From contig NZ_MNBL01000076.1 of assembly GCF_001879695.1 (NCBI RefSeq), positions 1-33,392 on the forward strand: DNA of 33,392 nt. The letters run 5' to 3'. Positions 16,746 to 24,140 of the stretch are shown in pieces. A program made the position numbers and the translations under genes. The notes beneath the pieces are model-generated. The model was not told the DNA's origin and did not search any database. It saw nothing but the letters and a program-made list of their open reading frames with translations. Source of the DNA: Nioella sediminis (GTDB lineage Bacteria > Pseudomonadota > Alphaproteobacteria > Rhodobacterales > Rhodobacteraceae). The stretch's first letter is position 1, and each line of letters opens with the position of its first letter.

Positions 16746-16759
16746 TTGATCTAGGTCAG
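16746..16759 (-). promoter_or_regulatory. FNR/Crp-like half-conserved box upstream of fpr
   Basis: Read on the minus strand it is CTGACCTAGATCAA, matching eight of ten defined positions of TTGAT-N4-ATCAA. It sits 44 bases before the fpr start. One arm is perfect, the other degenerate, so this is a weak candidate. Confidence 0.3.
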
Positions 16760-16774
16760 GAAAAGGGGGCGCTT

Positions 16775-17185
16775 TTACGCAGCCCGAAGCCGCGATCTGT
16801 GGTCATGCTCGCGCCAGTTGGCACGGTCAAGCCATTGTGCCTCGGGCTGGCGGGCCGCCAATGTGCGGTCAATCTCCACATCATCGAAGCCAGACCGGCG
16901 GGCCATGGCGTATTGATCCGCCAACACATGGCCCTTGGCGCGCAGATGCCCGACAAACCCCATCTGCCGCAACCGGCGGGCGAGGGTAAAGCCGCGCCCG
17001 TCTGCAAAACTGGGGAAGTCGATGCGGATCGTAGCGTTGGTTTGCGCGGCCCGTTCCAGCGCCTCGGCGTTGGCGTCGCTTGGAAGGTCGAGCGTTTCAG
17101 CCCCGTCTGCGGGCGCAAAGCCTGTATCGGTCACAAGCACGGTCTCGGTGTCGGTCAGGGCCTCAAGGGCTGCCATGTCTTTCAT
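16775..17185 (-). CDS. DUF934 family protein (sulfur assimilation accessory)
   Basis: A 136-residue cytoplasmic protein. The start at 17185 is chosen for AAGGAG eight bases upstream. The core IDFPSFADGRGFTLARRLRQMGFVGHLRAKGHVLADQYAMARRSGFDDVE matches the DUF934 pattern (FPxFxDGRGxSxAxxLR, GElRAxGdVlxDq). The family is nearly always encoded beside sulfite reductase and (P)APS reductase genes and is required or helpful for sulfite reduction in some proteobacteria, possibly as an assembly or electron-transfer partner; its chemistry is not settled. It begins 11 bases after the cysH stop and is followed by fpr. Confidence 0.87.
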   Translation of the reverse strand: MKDMAALEALTDTETVLVTDTGFAPADGAETLDLPSDANAEALERAAQTNATIRIDFPSFADGRGFTLARRLRQMGFVGHLRAKGHVLADQYAMARRSGFDDVEIDRTLAARQPEAQWLDRANWREHDHRSRLRAA

Positions 17186-17196
17186 ATCGTCGCTCC

Positions 17197-17946
17197 TTAC
17201 GAGGCGGTTTTCAGGGGGCCGCGAACGATGCGCCCGTCGATGAAATGGATGCCGCATTCTTCCTTCTGCTCGCCCCGCCAGCGGCCCGCGCGCGGGTCTT
17301 CGCCGGGTTTGACGGGGCTGGTGCAGGGGGCGCAGCCGATGGAGGGGTAGCCCTTGGCCACCAGTGGATGCCGGGGCAGGCGGTTATTGACCATGTACTC
17401 CTGCACATCTTCCGGCGCCCAGTGGGCCAAGGGGTTGATCTTGATGCGGATATCGCCCTCGGTCTCGAAGAAGTCGAGTGCCGCGCGGGTGCCCGACTGG
17501 AACCGTTTGCGCCCGGTGATCCAGCTGTCGAAGGGGGCCAGCGCGGCCTCCATCGGGCGCACCTTGCGCAGGTCGCAGCAGGCATCGGTGCTGTGCTTGT
17601 GCAGGGTGCCGTCGGGATCGCCCGCGAGAAGCGAGATCTTGCTGGCGTGGATCGTGCGCACGTCCTGCAGACCCAGTTTCGCGGCTACCTCCTGCTGATA
17701 GCTCAGCGTCTCGGGGAACAGCATCTGCGTGTCTATGAAGAGCACCGGCGTGGCCGGGTCGATCACCGAGACCATGTGCAACAGCACCACCGATTCCGCC
17801 CCGAAGGAGCTGACCAGCGCGATCCGGCCAAGGTCGGGGTCCTTCAGCGCGCGCTCCATCACTGCCGTGGCGGAATGGTGCTTGTAGCGCGCGTTCAGCC
17901 CCTCGACCCAGGTCGCCAGCGATCCTATGGGCGCGTCAAGCGGCAC
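17197..17946 (-). CDS. cysH: Phosphoadenylyl-/adenylyl-sulfate reductase, 4Fe-4S type
   Basis: A 249-residue thioredoxin-dependent reductase that converts (P)APS to sulfite. The PP-loop-like SSFGAES is at 46-52. The pairs C123-C124 and C205-x2-C208 are the four ligands of the 4Fe-4S cluster found in bacterial APS reductases and absent from E. coli-type PAPS reductase, so APS is the likelier substrate. The catalytic cysteine is C231 in ECGIH. The start is GTG at 17946 with GGAGA nine bases upstream; it lies ten bases inside the end of cysI, indicating coupled translation. No earlier start gives a sensible N-terminus. Confidence 0.92.
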   Translation of the reverse strand: MPLDAPIGSLATWVEGLNARYKHHSATAVMERALKDPDLGRIALVSSFGAESVVLLHMVSVIDPATPVLFIDTQMLFPETLSYQQEVAAKLGLQDVRTIHASKISLLAGDPDGTLHKHSTDACCDLRKVRPMEAALAPFDSWITGRKRFQSGTRAALDFFETEGDIRIKINPLAHWAPEDVQEYMVNNRLPRHPLVAKGYPSIGCAPCTSPVKPGEDPRAGRWRGEQKEECGIHFIDGRIVRGPLKTAS

Positions 17947-19603
17947 GAGTCTTTGTCTCCGGGTAGAGGGCCGCCTTGAAGGGGTCGATGCCAACGCGCC
18001 GATAGGCTTGCAGGAAGGTTTCCTCAGCGCTCTCGCGCAGGCCCAAATAGGTTCGCACGATGGTTTCAATCGCGCCCACGATTTCGTCATAGGCAAAACC
18101 CGGCCCCGTGCGGGTGCCGATCACCGCATCCTCGGTGCCGTCACCGCCAAGAGTGATCTGGTAGTTTTCCACGCCTGCGCGGTCGAGCCCCAGAATGCCG
18201 ATATGGCCCACATGGTGATGCCCGCAGGCGTTGATGCAGCCCGAGATCTTGATCTTGAGCGGCCCGACCTCGTGTTCCAGCTTCAGCTCCTCGAACCGCG
18301 TCGCGATTTCCTGCGCCACGGGGATGGAGCGGGCGGTTGCCAGCGCGCAGTAATCCATGCCGGGGCAGGCGATGATATCGGAGATGAGCCCGATATTCGC
18401 GGTCGCAAGCCCTGCCGCGCGCAGCTCCGCATGGATCTGCGGCAGGTGGCGCTTGTGCACATGGGGCAGGATGACGTTCTGTTCATGGCTGATGCGCAGT
18501 TCGTCATGGCCATAGCGTTCTGCCAGATCGGCCATCACGCGCATCTGGTCGGCGGTGGCGTCACCCGGCGTATCGCCCTGTTTCTTCAGGGAAATCGTGA
18601 CAATGGCGTAGCCCTCGGCGCGGTGCTCGGAGAGGTTCGTATCGGCCCACGACCGGAACACCGGGTCGGTGGCATAGAAGACGTCATATGCGTCGGTGGG
18701 CGCCGTCTCGAACTCCGGCGCTGCGAAATGGGTCTTGATCTCGTCCAGCAGGGCAACGTCCTTGCCTCCCGCATAGAGCGGTTTGCGTAGGGCAAACTCC
18801 TTCTCCACCTCGGCCTTCAGGTTCTCCAGCCCGAATTCATGGACGAGGATCTTGATCCGCGCCTTGTATTTGTTGTCCCGCCGCCCGATCACGTTCCAGA
18901 GCGCCACGGTGGCCTCCAGATAAGGCAGCAGGTCATCCGCGGGTATGAACTCCGCCAGAACCTTGCCGATCATCGGCGTGCGGCCAAGCCCGCCACCCAC
19001 CAGCACCTGATAGCCAATCGCGCCGTCGCGCTCGACGATCCGCAGGCCGATGTCATGGGCCGCCGTCACGGCCCGATCATTCGGGGCGCCGGTGATAGCG
19101 ATCTTGAACTTGCGCGGCATGAACTGGAATTCCGGGTGGTCGGTGGACCATTGCCGCAGCAGTTCCGCCACCGGGCGGGGGTCGGCCACCTCATCGGCAG
19201 AGGCCCCTGCGAAATGGTCGGCGGTCACGTTGCGGATGGTGTTGCCGCTGGTCTGAATGGCATGAAGCTCGACCTCGGCCAGTGCATCGAGCATATCCGG
19301 CACATCGCGCAGGCGCGGCCAGTTATACTGGATGTTCTGACGGGTGGTGAAATGGCCATAGCCCTTGTCCCAGGTCTCGGCCAGGTAGGCCAGCTGCCGC
19401 ATCTGGGCGCCATTTAGCGTGCCGTAGGGAATGGCAACGCGCAGCATGTAGGCATGTAGTTGCAAGTACAGCCCGTTCATCAGGCGCAGAGGCTTGAACT
19501 CGTCTTCGGTGAGGCTGCCCGCGATGCGGCGCTCCACCTGGGCGCGGAACTGGCGGTTGCGTTCGGCGAGGAAGTCGCGGTCGAATTCGGAATAGCGATA
19601 CAT
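17936..19603 (-). CDS. cysI: Sulfite (nitrite/sulfite) reductase, siroheme 4Fe-4S hemoprotein
   Basis: A 555-residue reductase with the duplicated ferredoxin-like and siroheme domains of the family. The coupled 4Fe-4S/siroheme ligands are C413 and C419 (CPGMDYC) and C456 and C460 (SGCINACGHH). The N-terminal half contains GYGHFTTRQNIQ and TSGNTIRNVT, both siroheme contacts. It reduces sulfite to sulfide with six electrons. There is no CysJ flavoprotein in the operon; fpr downstream suggests ferredoxin as donor. Family members are sometimes labelled nirA; the neighbours cysG and cysH support the sulfur role. The start follows the DUF2849 stop by one base and the end overlaps cysH. Confidence 0.93.
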   Translation of the reverse strand: MYRYSEFDRDFLAERNRQFRAQVERRIAGSLTEDEFKPLRLMNGLYLQLHAYMLRVAIPYGTLNGAQMRQLAYLAETWDKGYGHFTTRQNIQYNWPRLRDVPDMLDALAEVELHAIQTSGNTIRNVTADHFAGASADEVADPRPVAELLRQWSTDHPEFQFMPRKFKIAITGAPNDRAVTAAHDIGLRIVERDGAIGYQVLVGGGLGRTPMIGKVLAEFIPADDLLPYLEATVALWNVIGRRDNKYKARIKILVHEFGLENLKAEVEKEFALRKPLYAGGKDVALLDEIKTHFAAPEFETAPTDAYDVFYATDPVFRSWADTNLSEHRAEGYAIVTISLKKQGDTPGDATADQMRVMADLAERYGHDELRISHEQNVILPHVHKRHLPQIHAELRAAGLATANIGLISDIIACPGMDYCALATARSIPVAQEIATRFEELKLEHEVGPLKIKISGCINACGHHHVGHIGILGLDRAGVENYQITLGGDGTEDAVIGTRTGPGFAYDEIVGAIETIVRTYLGLRESAEETFLQAYRRVGIDPFKAALYPETKTRAA

Positions 19604-19604
19604 C

Positions 19605-19904
19605 TTAAAGCTCCACCTGCTTGCCGTGGGCGTAGTTGGAGGGGCCACGGGTGCGGAACACCTCGCGGAAATGGGTGGGTTCGGGGCCTGTTAGGCCGTC
19701 CTTGGCATCGGCCAGGTAGGCGCCGACTATGGTGTCCACCTGCCGTTCGGCATCCAGCAGGCGGATCGCGGCATGAGCCTCGTCGGTGATCAGCTCGGCC
19801 TCGGCATGATACCGGGTCCAGCGGTCATCGGCGGTCAGGTAGACAACATCGCCCTCCAGCAGATGATTGGCGGTGATGACCTTGGGGGTGAAGTCACGGG
19901 GCAT
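19605..19904 (-). CDS. DUF2849 family protein
   Basis: A 99-residue small soluble protein. ATG at 19904 has GGAG seven bases upstream; it begins 11 bases before the cysG stop, so translation is coupled. The sequence KVITANHLLEGDVVYLTADDRW and the EVFRTRGPSNYAHGKQVEL end match the alphaproteobacterial DUF2849 pattern, which lies between siroheme synthase and sulfite reductase genes. No catalytic motif or cysteine is present. A role in siroheme delivery or sulfite reductase assembly is a guess from position only. Confidence 0.85.
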   Translation of the reverse strand: MPRDFTPKVITANHLLEGDVVYLTADDRWTRYHAEAELITDEAHAAIRLLDAERQVDTIVGAYLADAKDGLTGPEPTHFREVFRTRGPSNYAHGKQVEL

Positions 19905-21294
19905 TTGCAAGCTCCTGCAAGTCTGGCAACCGGGCCTCCGCCGCGCGGAGCGCGAGACCGTAGAGAAGGATGGCGGGGCCGGTCAGGTCGGCATTGTCGA
20001 GGTCGGCGGCCAGCGTGGCCAGCGTGCTGGCGACGGTGCGCTGGTTGGGGCGCGAGGCGTTTTCCACGATGGTGACGGGCGTGGCCGCCGGGGCGCCATG
20101 CATCAGCAAACGGCCTTGCAGGAACCGTGCGCCCTTCTTGGCCATGTAGATCGCGGCCACGGTGCCGGGGCGGGCGAGCGCGGCCCAGTCCTGTTCGGCA
20201 AACCCTTCGGTGTCATGGCCCGTCAGGACGCGCAGCGCCGAGTTGCGGCCCCGGCGCGTCAGGCTCTGGCCGATCCCGGCAGCGGCGGCAGAGGCCGAGG
20301 TGATGCCGGGCACGATGGACCAGCTGATCCCCGCCGCGTCGAGCGCCTCGATTTCCTCATCGAGACGGCCATAAATCACGGGATCACCGGATTTCAAACG
20401 CACGACCTGCAGGCCCTTGGCGGCATGCTCTACCATCAGCCGGGCGATTTCCGCTTGCGGGGTGTGGCGGCCAAAGCCCTGCTTGCCCACATCGAGCAAC
20501 GTCGCCTCGCGGCGGGCAAGCTCCAGAATCTCAGGCGCGACCAGACGGTCATGGATGATCACATCGGCCTCATCCAGTGCCTTGCGGGCCTTCAATGTCA
20601 GAAGCTCCGGGTCGCCGGGACCCGCGCCGACAAGCGCCACATGTCCCTCGCGCGGCGCGGCGGTCAGATGTTCGGCCAGAAGCGCGCGCAGACCATCTTT
20701 CACGCCCTGCTCGCCGCGCTCGGCCAGCGCCTTGGGGCCGGTGTCGAAATAATACTCCGCCCAGAAATCGCGCCGCTTGCGACCGAAGGGCAGGGCCTCT
20801 ACCGCGCCGCGAAACGCCTTGCCGATGCGGGCCAGCGTGCCGAGCGTGACGGGCAGTTTCTCCTCCAGGTCGCGCTTGATGGCGCGGGCGAGGACGGGGG
20901 CCGCCCCTTCGGTGCCGATGGCCACGGTCACCGGATCGCGGTCCACGATGGCGGGGGTGATGAAGGCGCTGTCATGCAGGTTGTCGACGATATTGACCAG
21001 AAGGCCGGCCCGGTCGGCCATGGCCTTGATCCGGGCGTCCTGCACCTCATCCTCATCGGCGGCATAGACCAGCACCGCGCCGGGCAGATCGGCGGGCGCA
21101 AGCGCGCGCCGATGCAGGGTCAGGCGGCCCTCATCTGCCCATGCGGCGATCTCGGGGGCAGGGGTTTCGGTAAAAACCTCGACCCGCGCTTCGGTCTTGA
21201 GCAGAAGCCGCAGCTTCGCCAATGCGGCCTCACCGCCGCCAGACAGCAGGATGCGCCGGTTTTCGACCGAGAGGAAGATCGGAAAATGTTTCAT
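19894..21294 (-). CDS. cysG: Siroheme synthase (precorrin-2 dehydrogenase/ferrochelatase plus uroporphyrinogen-III methyltransferase)
   Basis: A 466-residue fusion like E. coli CysG (457). The N-terminal part begins FPIFLSVENRRILLSGGGEAALAK, the NAD-binding site of the dehydrogenase/chelatase. From about residue 220, VALVGAGPGDPELLTLKARKAL and GDPVIYGRLDEE are the SUMT motifs that bind SAM and uroporphyrinogen III. It makes siroheme, the cofactor of the sulfite reductase two genes later. The start at 21294 is preferred because an AGGA lies ten bases before it; in-frame ATGs at 21312 and 21330 lack ribosome sites. It is the first gene of the operon and is divergent from an Lrp-type regulator. 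Confidence 0.94.
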   Translation of the reverse strand: MKHFPIFLSVENRRILLSGGGEAALAKLRLLLKTEARVEVFTETPAPEIAAWADEGRLTLHRRALAPADLPGAVLVYAADEDEVQDARIKAMADRAGLLVNIVDNLHDSAFITPAIVDRDPVTVAIGTEGAAPVLARAIKRDLEEKLPVTLGTLARIGKAFRGAVEALPFGRKRRDFWAEYYFDTGPKALAERGEQGVKDGLRALLAEHLTAAPREGHVALVGAGPGDPELLTLKARKALDEADVIIHDRLVAPEILELARREATLLDVGKQGFGRHTPQAEIARLMVEHAAKGLQVVRLKSGDPVIYGRLDEEIEALDAAGISWSIVPGITSASAAAAGIGQSLTRRGRNSALRVLTGHDTEGFAEQDWAALARPGTVAAIYMAKKGARFLQGRLLMHGAPAATPVTIVENASRPNQRTVASTLATLAADLDNADLTGPAILLYGLALRAAEARLPDLQELANAP

Positions 21295-21370
21295 TCGGGC
21301 TGATCCTGTCATTCTAGTTTCCGCCCCCAATGTAGGACAATTTTCCGATTATACGCCAGATGGGCTTGCG

Positions 21371-21393
21371 AATAAGAACATATGTTTGCTATT
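21371..21393. promoter_or_regulatory. Dyad in the cysG/Lrp divergent promoter region
   Basis: AACATATGTT (21377-21386) is a perfect palindrome, framed by AATA (21371-21374) and TATT (21390-21393). The AT-rich dyad lies in a 145-base gap between the divergent cysG operon and the Lrp/AsnC gene, where such regulators commonly bind. Confidence 0.45.
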
Positions 21394-21439
21394 TGGCTGC
21401 TTGAGTTGCTCAGTGTTCTTGAACGGAAAGGGGGCGCGA

Positions 21440-21913
21440 ATGTCTGCCCAAATCGACGCGTTGGATCGGAAAATCCTCGCTGCACTGCAGGAAGATGCCA
21501 GCCAGTCGCTGGATGACATCGCCAGAAAAGTCGGGTCGTCCAAGACGCCTGTCTGGTCCCGAATCCGCAAGATGCGGGAGGCGGGGATCATCGGTCGCCA
21601 GACGGTTTTGCTGGATGCGGAGGCGCTTGGGCTGGAGGCCTGTTTCTTCGTGCTGATCCGCACGTCGGAACATGAATCGGACTGGCAGCAACGGTTCCTG
21701 CACGCGCTGCAAAGCCGCCCCGAGGTGCTGGAGGCACACAGGCTGGCGGGCGATATCGACTATATTCTCAAGGTGCGCGTGGCCAATGCGCGGGCCTATG
21801 ACCGGTTCTATCAGGCGCTGATTTCAGAGGTGCGCATTCACAATGTCACGGCGCTGCTCAGCATGGAGGAGATCAAATCCACCACGCTGCTGCCGATCCA
21901 GACCGAGACCTGA
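21440..21913 (+). CDS. Lrp/AsnC family transcriptional regulator
   Basis: A 157-residue regulator of normal size. Residues 5-60 form the winged helix-turn-helix: IDALDRKILAALQEDASQSLDDIARKVGSSKTPVWSRIRKMREAGII. The C-terminal half is the RAM ligand-binding fold with LAGDIDYILKVRV and a final EEIKSTTLLPI strand. GGAAAGGGGGCG precedes the ATG at 21440. It is divergent from the cysG operon, so it is the natural candidate regulator of sulfate assimilation here, perhaps responding to cysteine or a related amino acid; that link is inferred from position. It ends six bases before the convergent DUF6455 gene. Confidence 0.92.
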   Translation: MSAQIDALDRKILAALQEDASQSLDDIARKVGSSKTPVWSRIRKMREAGIIGRQTVLLDAEALGLEACFFVLIRTSEHESDWQQRFLHALQSRPEVLEAHRLAGDIDYILKVRVANARAYDRFYQALISEVRIHNVTALLSMEEIKSTTLLPIQTET

Positions 21914-21919
21914 GCACCC

Positions 21920-22168
21920 TCAGGCGCGGTGCATCACATCGCGGTTGCGGCAATAGGACGGTGCATCGTCCAGCTTGGCGTTGTCGTCCAGCATGTGGCG
22001 GCAATCCTCGTGTTGCTTGCAAGCGGTGCAGGACAACACCATGGATCTATAGGCCAAGGCAGAGCTTTCCACGTCCAGACCGCCAATATGGGTCAGGTCC
22101 ACATCCAAACGGTCGGCCATATCGTCCACCAGACCGGCACTGTCGCTGAGAGTCTTGAAAATGCCCAT
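21920..22168 (-). CDS. DUF6455-type small cysteine-rich protein
   Basis: An 82-residue protein with an AGGAGG ribosome site seven bases before ATG 22168. Four cysteines lie in the second half: SCTACKQHEDC and SYCRNRD. The first three and the last could bind a metal or an iron-sulfur cluster. The N-terminal half is a short helical part with LGVDLTH-like DRLDVDLTHIGG. The form matches small proteins common in Rhodobacterales annotated as DUF6455; no function is established to my knowledge. A perfect FNR-type box lies 57 bases before the start, suggesting induction or repression by low oxygen. Confidence 0.8.
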   Translation of the reverse strand: MGIFKTLSDSAGLVDDMADRLDVDLTHIGGLDVESSALAYRSMVLSCTACKQHEDCRHMLDDNAKLDDAPSYCRNRDVMHRA

Positions 22169-22225
22169 CGGGGCCTCCTGTCTTCCTGTTCGGGGTCAGA
22201 AGGCACGGGTTTCGTTGCAAATGCA

Positions 22226-22239
22226 TTGATCTGGATCAA
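22226..22239 (-). promoter_or_regulatory. Perfect FNR/FnrL-type box
   Basis: TTGATCTGGATCAA matches TTGAT-N4-ATCAA at all ten defined positions and is symmetric. Its centre is about 64 bases upstream of the DUF6455 start, so a class II site would give a leader near 23 bases. It overlaps the stop codon of the hydrolase-OsmC gene. Confidence 0.75.
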
Positions 22240-23456
22240 GCGGGCGCGGGCAACAGCTCCGTCTCCACGGTTGCGCCATGTTCCAGCGTGCGATGCACCG
22301 GGCATTTGTCGGCAATCTCGCGCAGGCGGTTGCGTTGCGCCTCGTCCAGCGCCCCTTGCAGGGTGATCCGGCGCATGAACCGGTCAATCCGCGCGTCCTG
22401 TCCGCCCGCGTCCTGCGCGTGCACCTTGTCATGTGTCACATCGACCGACACATGATCGAGCGGCCAGCCCTTGCGGCGGGCATACATGCGGATCGTCATC
22501 GAGGTGCAGGCCCCAAGCCCGGCGGCGAGGAACTGATAAGGGGTGAACCCCTGATTGGTGCCGCCATAGGCAATCGGCTCATCCGCCACCGCGTGGTGGA
22601 TCAGGCCCGCCTGAACGTCCTGACGAAAGCCCTTCGGGTCGGCCTCTGACACGCGGGTCACGCCTTCGGGCGCGCCAATGGGCGGGGCGGGGCTGCGCAA
22701 GGGCAGATAGCGCCCGGCCCATGCGGTGATGACCTCGGCGGCGTATTCCGCATCTTCGGGGCGGCTGATCAGGTGATCGGCATCATCGAGCGTGACGAAG
22801 CTTTTTGGATGTTTCGCGGCCAGGAAGATCTCGGTCGCGTTCTCGATCCCGACGACACTGTCGCGCGGGGCGTGCAGGACCAGAAGCGCCTTCTTCATGC
22901 TGGCAATCGCAGGTCCGAGCGCCTCGGCCCGCACATCCTCCACGAACCCCTTGCCGATGCGCACGGGACGCCCGCCCAGATGCACCTCGGCCACGCCGTC
23001 GCTGTCGATCCGGTCCAGTGCATTGCCGAAATTTTGGGTGACATGGCCGGGATCGAAGGGCGCACCGATCGTCACCACGGCGCTGACACTGTCGATCCGT
23101 CCCGCCGCCTTCAGCACCGCCGCCCCGCCAAGCGAATGGCCGATCAGCATCGCAGGGGCCATGCCGCGGGCGGTCAACGCCTCGGCGGCTGCCAGAAGGT
23201 CATCCACGTTGGAACTGAACGAAGTGTTCTCGAACTCGCCGCCCGAATGCCCCAACCCGGTGAAATCGAAGCGCAACACCGCGATGCCCATTCCCGCCAG
23301 CCGGGCCGCGATGCGCCGGGAGGCGGCGATATCCTTTCCGCATGTAAAGCAATGGGCGAGGATGGCCGTGGCCAGATGCGGGCCTTCTGGCATGTCCAGC
23401 CGGGCAGAGAGGTCGTGCCCGGCATGGCCGGGAAAGGTGAAGCGATCAGTGGGCAT
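22236..23456 (-). CDS. Alpha/beta hydrolase--OsmC family fusion protein
   Basis: A 406-residue two-domain protein. The N-terminal hydrolase (about 1-255) has AHCFTCGKD, FDFTGLGHS, the nucleophile elbow GHSLGG, an Asp in LHAPRDSVVG and a His in DDADHLIS, a complete triad. The C-terminal part (about 265-406) is OsmC/Ohr-like, with LGACTSMTIRMYARRKGW and CPVHRTLE providing the two redox cysteines of peroxide-reducing OsmC proteins. ATG 23456 is chosen for AAGGA eight bases upstream. The fusion is known in proteobacteria. It probably handles organic hydroperoxides or acyl substrates; which activity is physiological is unknown. It is upstream of the DUF6455 gene on the same strand. Confidence 0.9.
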   Translation of the reverse strand: MPTDRFTFPGHAGHDLSARLDMPEGPHLATAILAHCFTCGKDIAASRRIAARLAGMGIAVLRFDFTGLGHSGGEFENTSFSSNVDDLLAAAEALTARGMAPAMLIGHSLGGAAVLKAAGRIDSVSAVVTIGAPFDPGHVTQNFGNALDRIDSDGVAEVHLGGRPVRIGKGFVEDVRAEALGPAIASMKKALLVLHAPRDSVVGIENATEIFLAAKHPKSFVTLDDADHLISRPEDAEYAAEVITAWAGRYLPLRSPAPPIGAPEGVTRVSEADPKGFRQDVQAGLIHHAVADEPIAYGGTNQGFTPYQFLAAGLGACTSMTIRMYARRKGWPLDHVSVDVTHDKVHAQDAGGQDARIDRFMRRITLQGALDEAQRNRLREIADKCPVHRTLEHGATVETELLPAPA

Positions 23457-23638
23457 GTGGGGCGTCCTTCGGGTGCGTGCCCTAGAAGACTGGCGATGCC
23501 CCGCCGGTTTCGCAACCCGCCTCACGGGGGCGTGTTGGCCCGTGTGACGCGGTGACCGCCCATGGCCGCCTGTTTACGATTTTGAAAGATGCGTCCGCTA
23601 GGCTTGCCGTGATCAAGGGAGGGATCGGAAGATTGCGC

Positions 23639-24028
23639 ATGGTTGTCCTGTTCCTCCTGTCCGCCGCGTTCCTTGTTTTCAACGGGGGCATTGCGCAGGC
23701 GCAAGCCGGGACCGCGCTGTCGCTGGAGGAAATGGCGCTGGCGGATTGCGCGGGGCAGGCGCTTGCCGTGGAACAGGCGATGCAGGACGGGGCCTCGCCC
23801 AGGGAACACCGGGCGGCCGTGGCCCGCGCCGATGCGTTGCTGCAGGTTGCCATCAATCGCTATGTCGCGATCAGCCGGGTGGAGGCATTTCGGCGTCGCG
23901 CTGCCTTGGCCTTGGCGGCTGAAAACATGCGGATGGACCTTGCGATGCAGATCACCGGCGCTGCGGATCGGGCGATTGACCGGGCCAACAGCGCCTTGGA
24001 GGAGGCGTGCGAACACTACCTCGACTGA
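23639..24028 (+). CDS. Small secreted protein of unknown function
   Basis: A 129-residue protein with a clear signal peptide (MVVLFLLSAAFLVF then AQAQA). The mature part is almost all helix-forming (LSLEEMALADCAGQALAVEQAM, RAAVARADALLQVAINRY, RAIDRANSALEEACEHYLD) with two cysteines that could bridge. I recognise no family. The start could also be TTG at 23633, which is nine bases after AAGGGAGGG and so better spaced, adding two residues. It diverges from the hydrolase-OsmC gene and lies 112 bases before the nuclease-like gene, possibly as a loose operon. Confidence 0.7.
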   Translation: MVVLFLLSAAFLVFNGGIAQAQAGTALSLEEMALADCAGQALAVEQAMQDGASPREHRAAVARADALLQVAINRYVAISRVEAFRRRAALALAAENMRMDLAMQITGAADRAIDRANSALEEACEHYLD

Positions 24029-24140
24029 CCCCGGACGGGCGCTTTACCGCGTGTATCGCCAGCATTCTGGCGCGGGGCTGGACGGGCCGGGCAAAACCTG
24101 ATGCCTTTCCAGCCATGCCAAGCGCCATGCCGGAGGCCCG

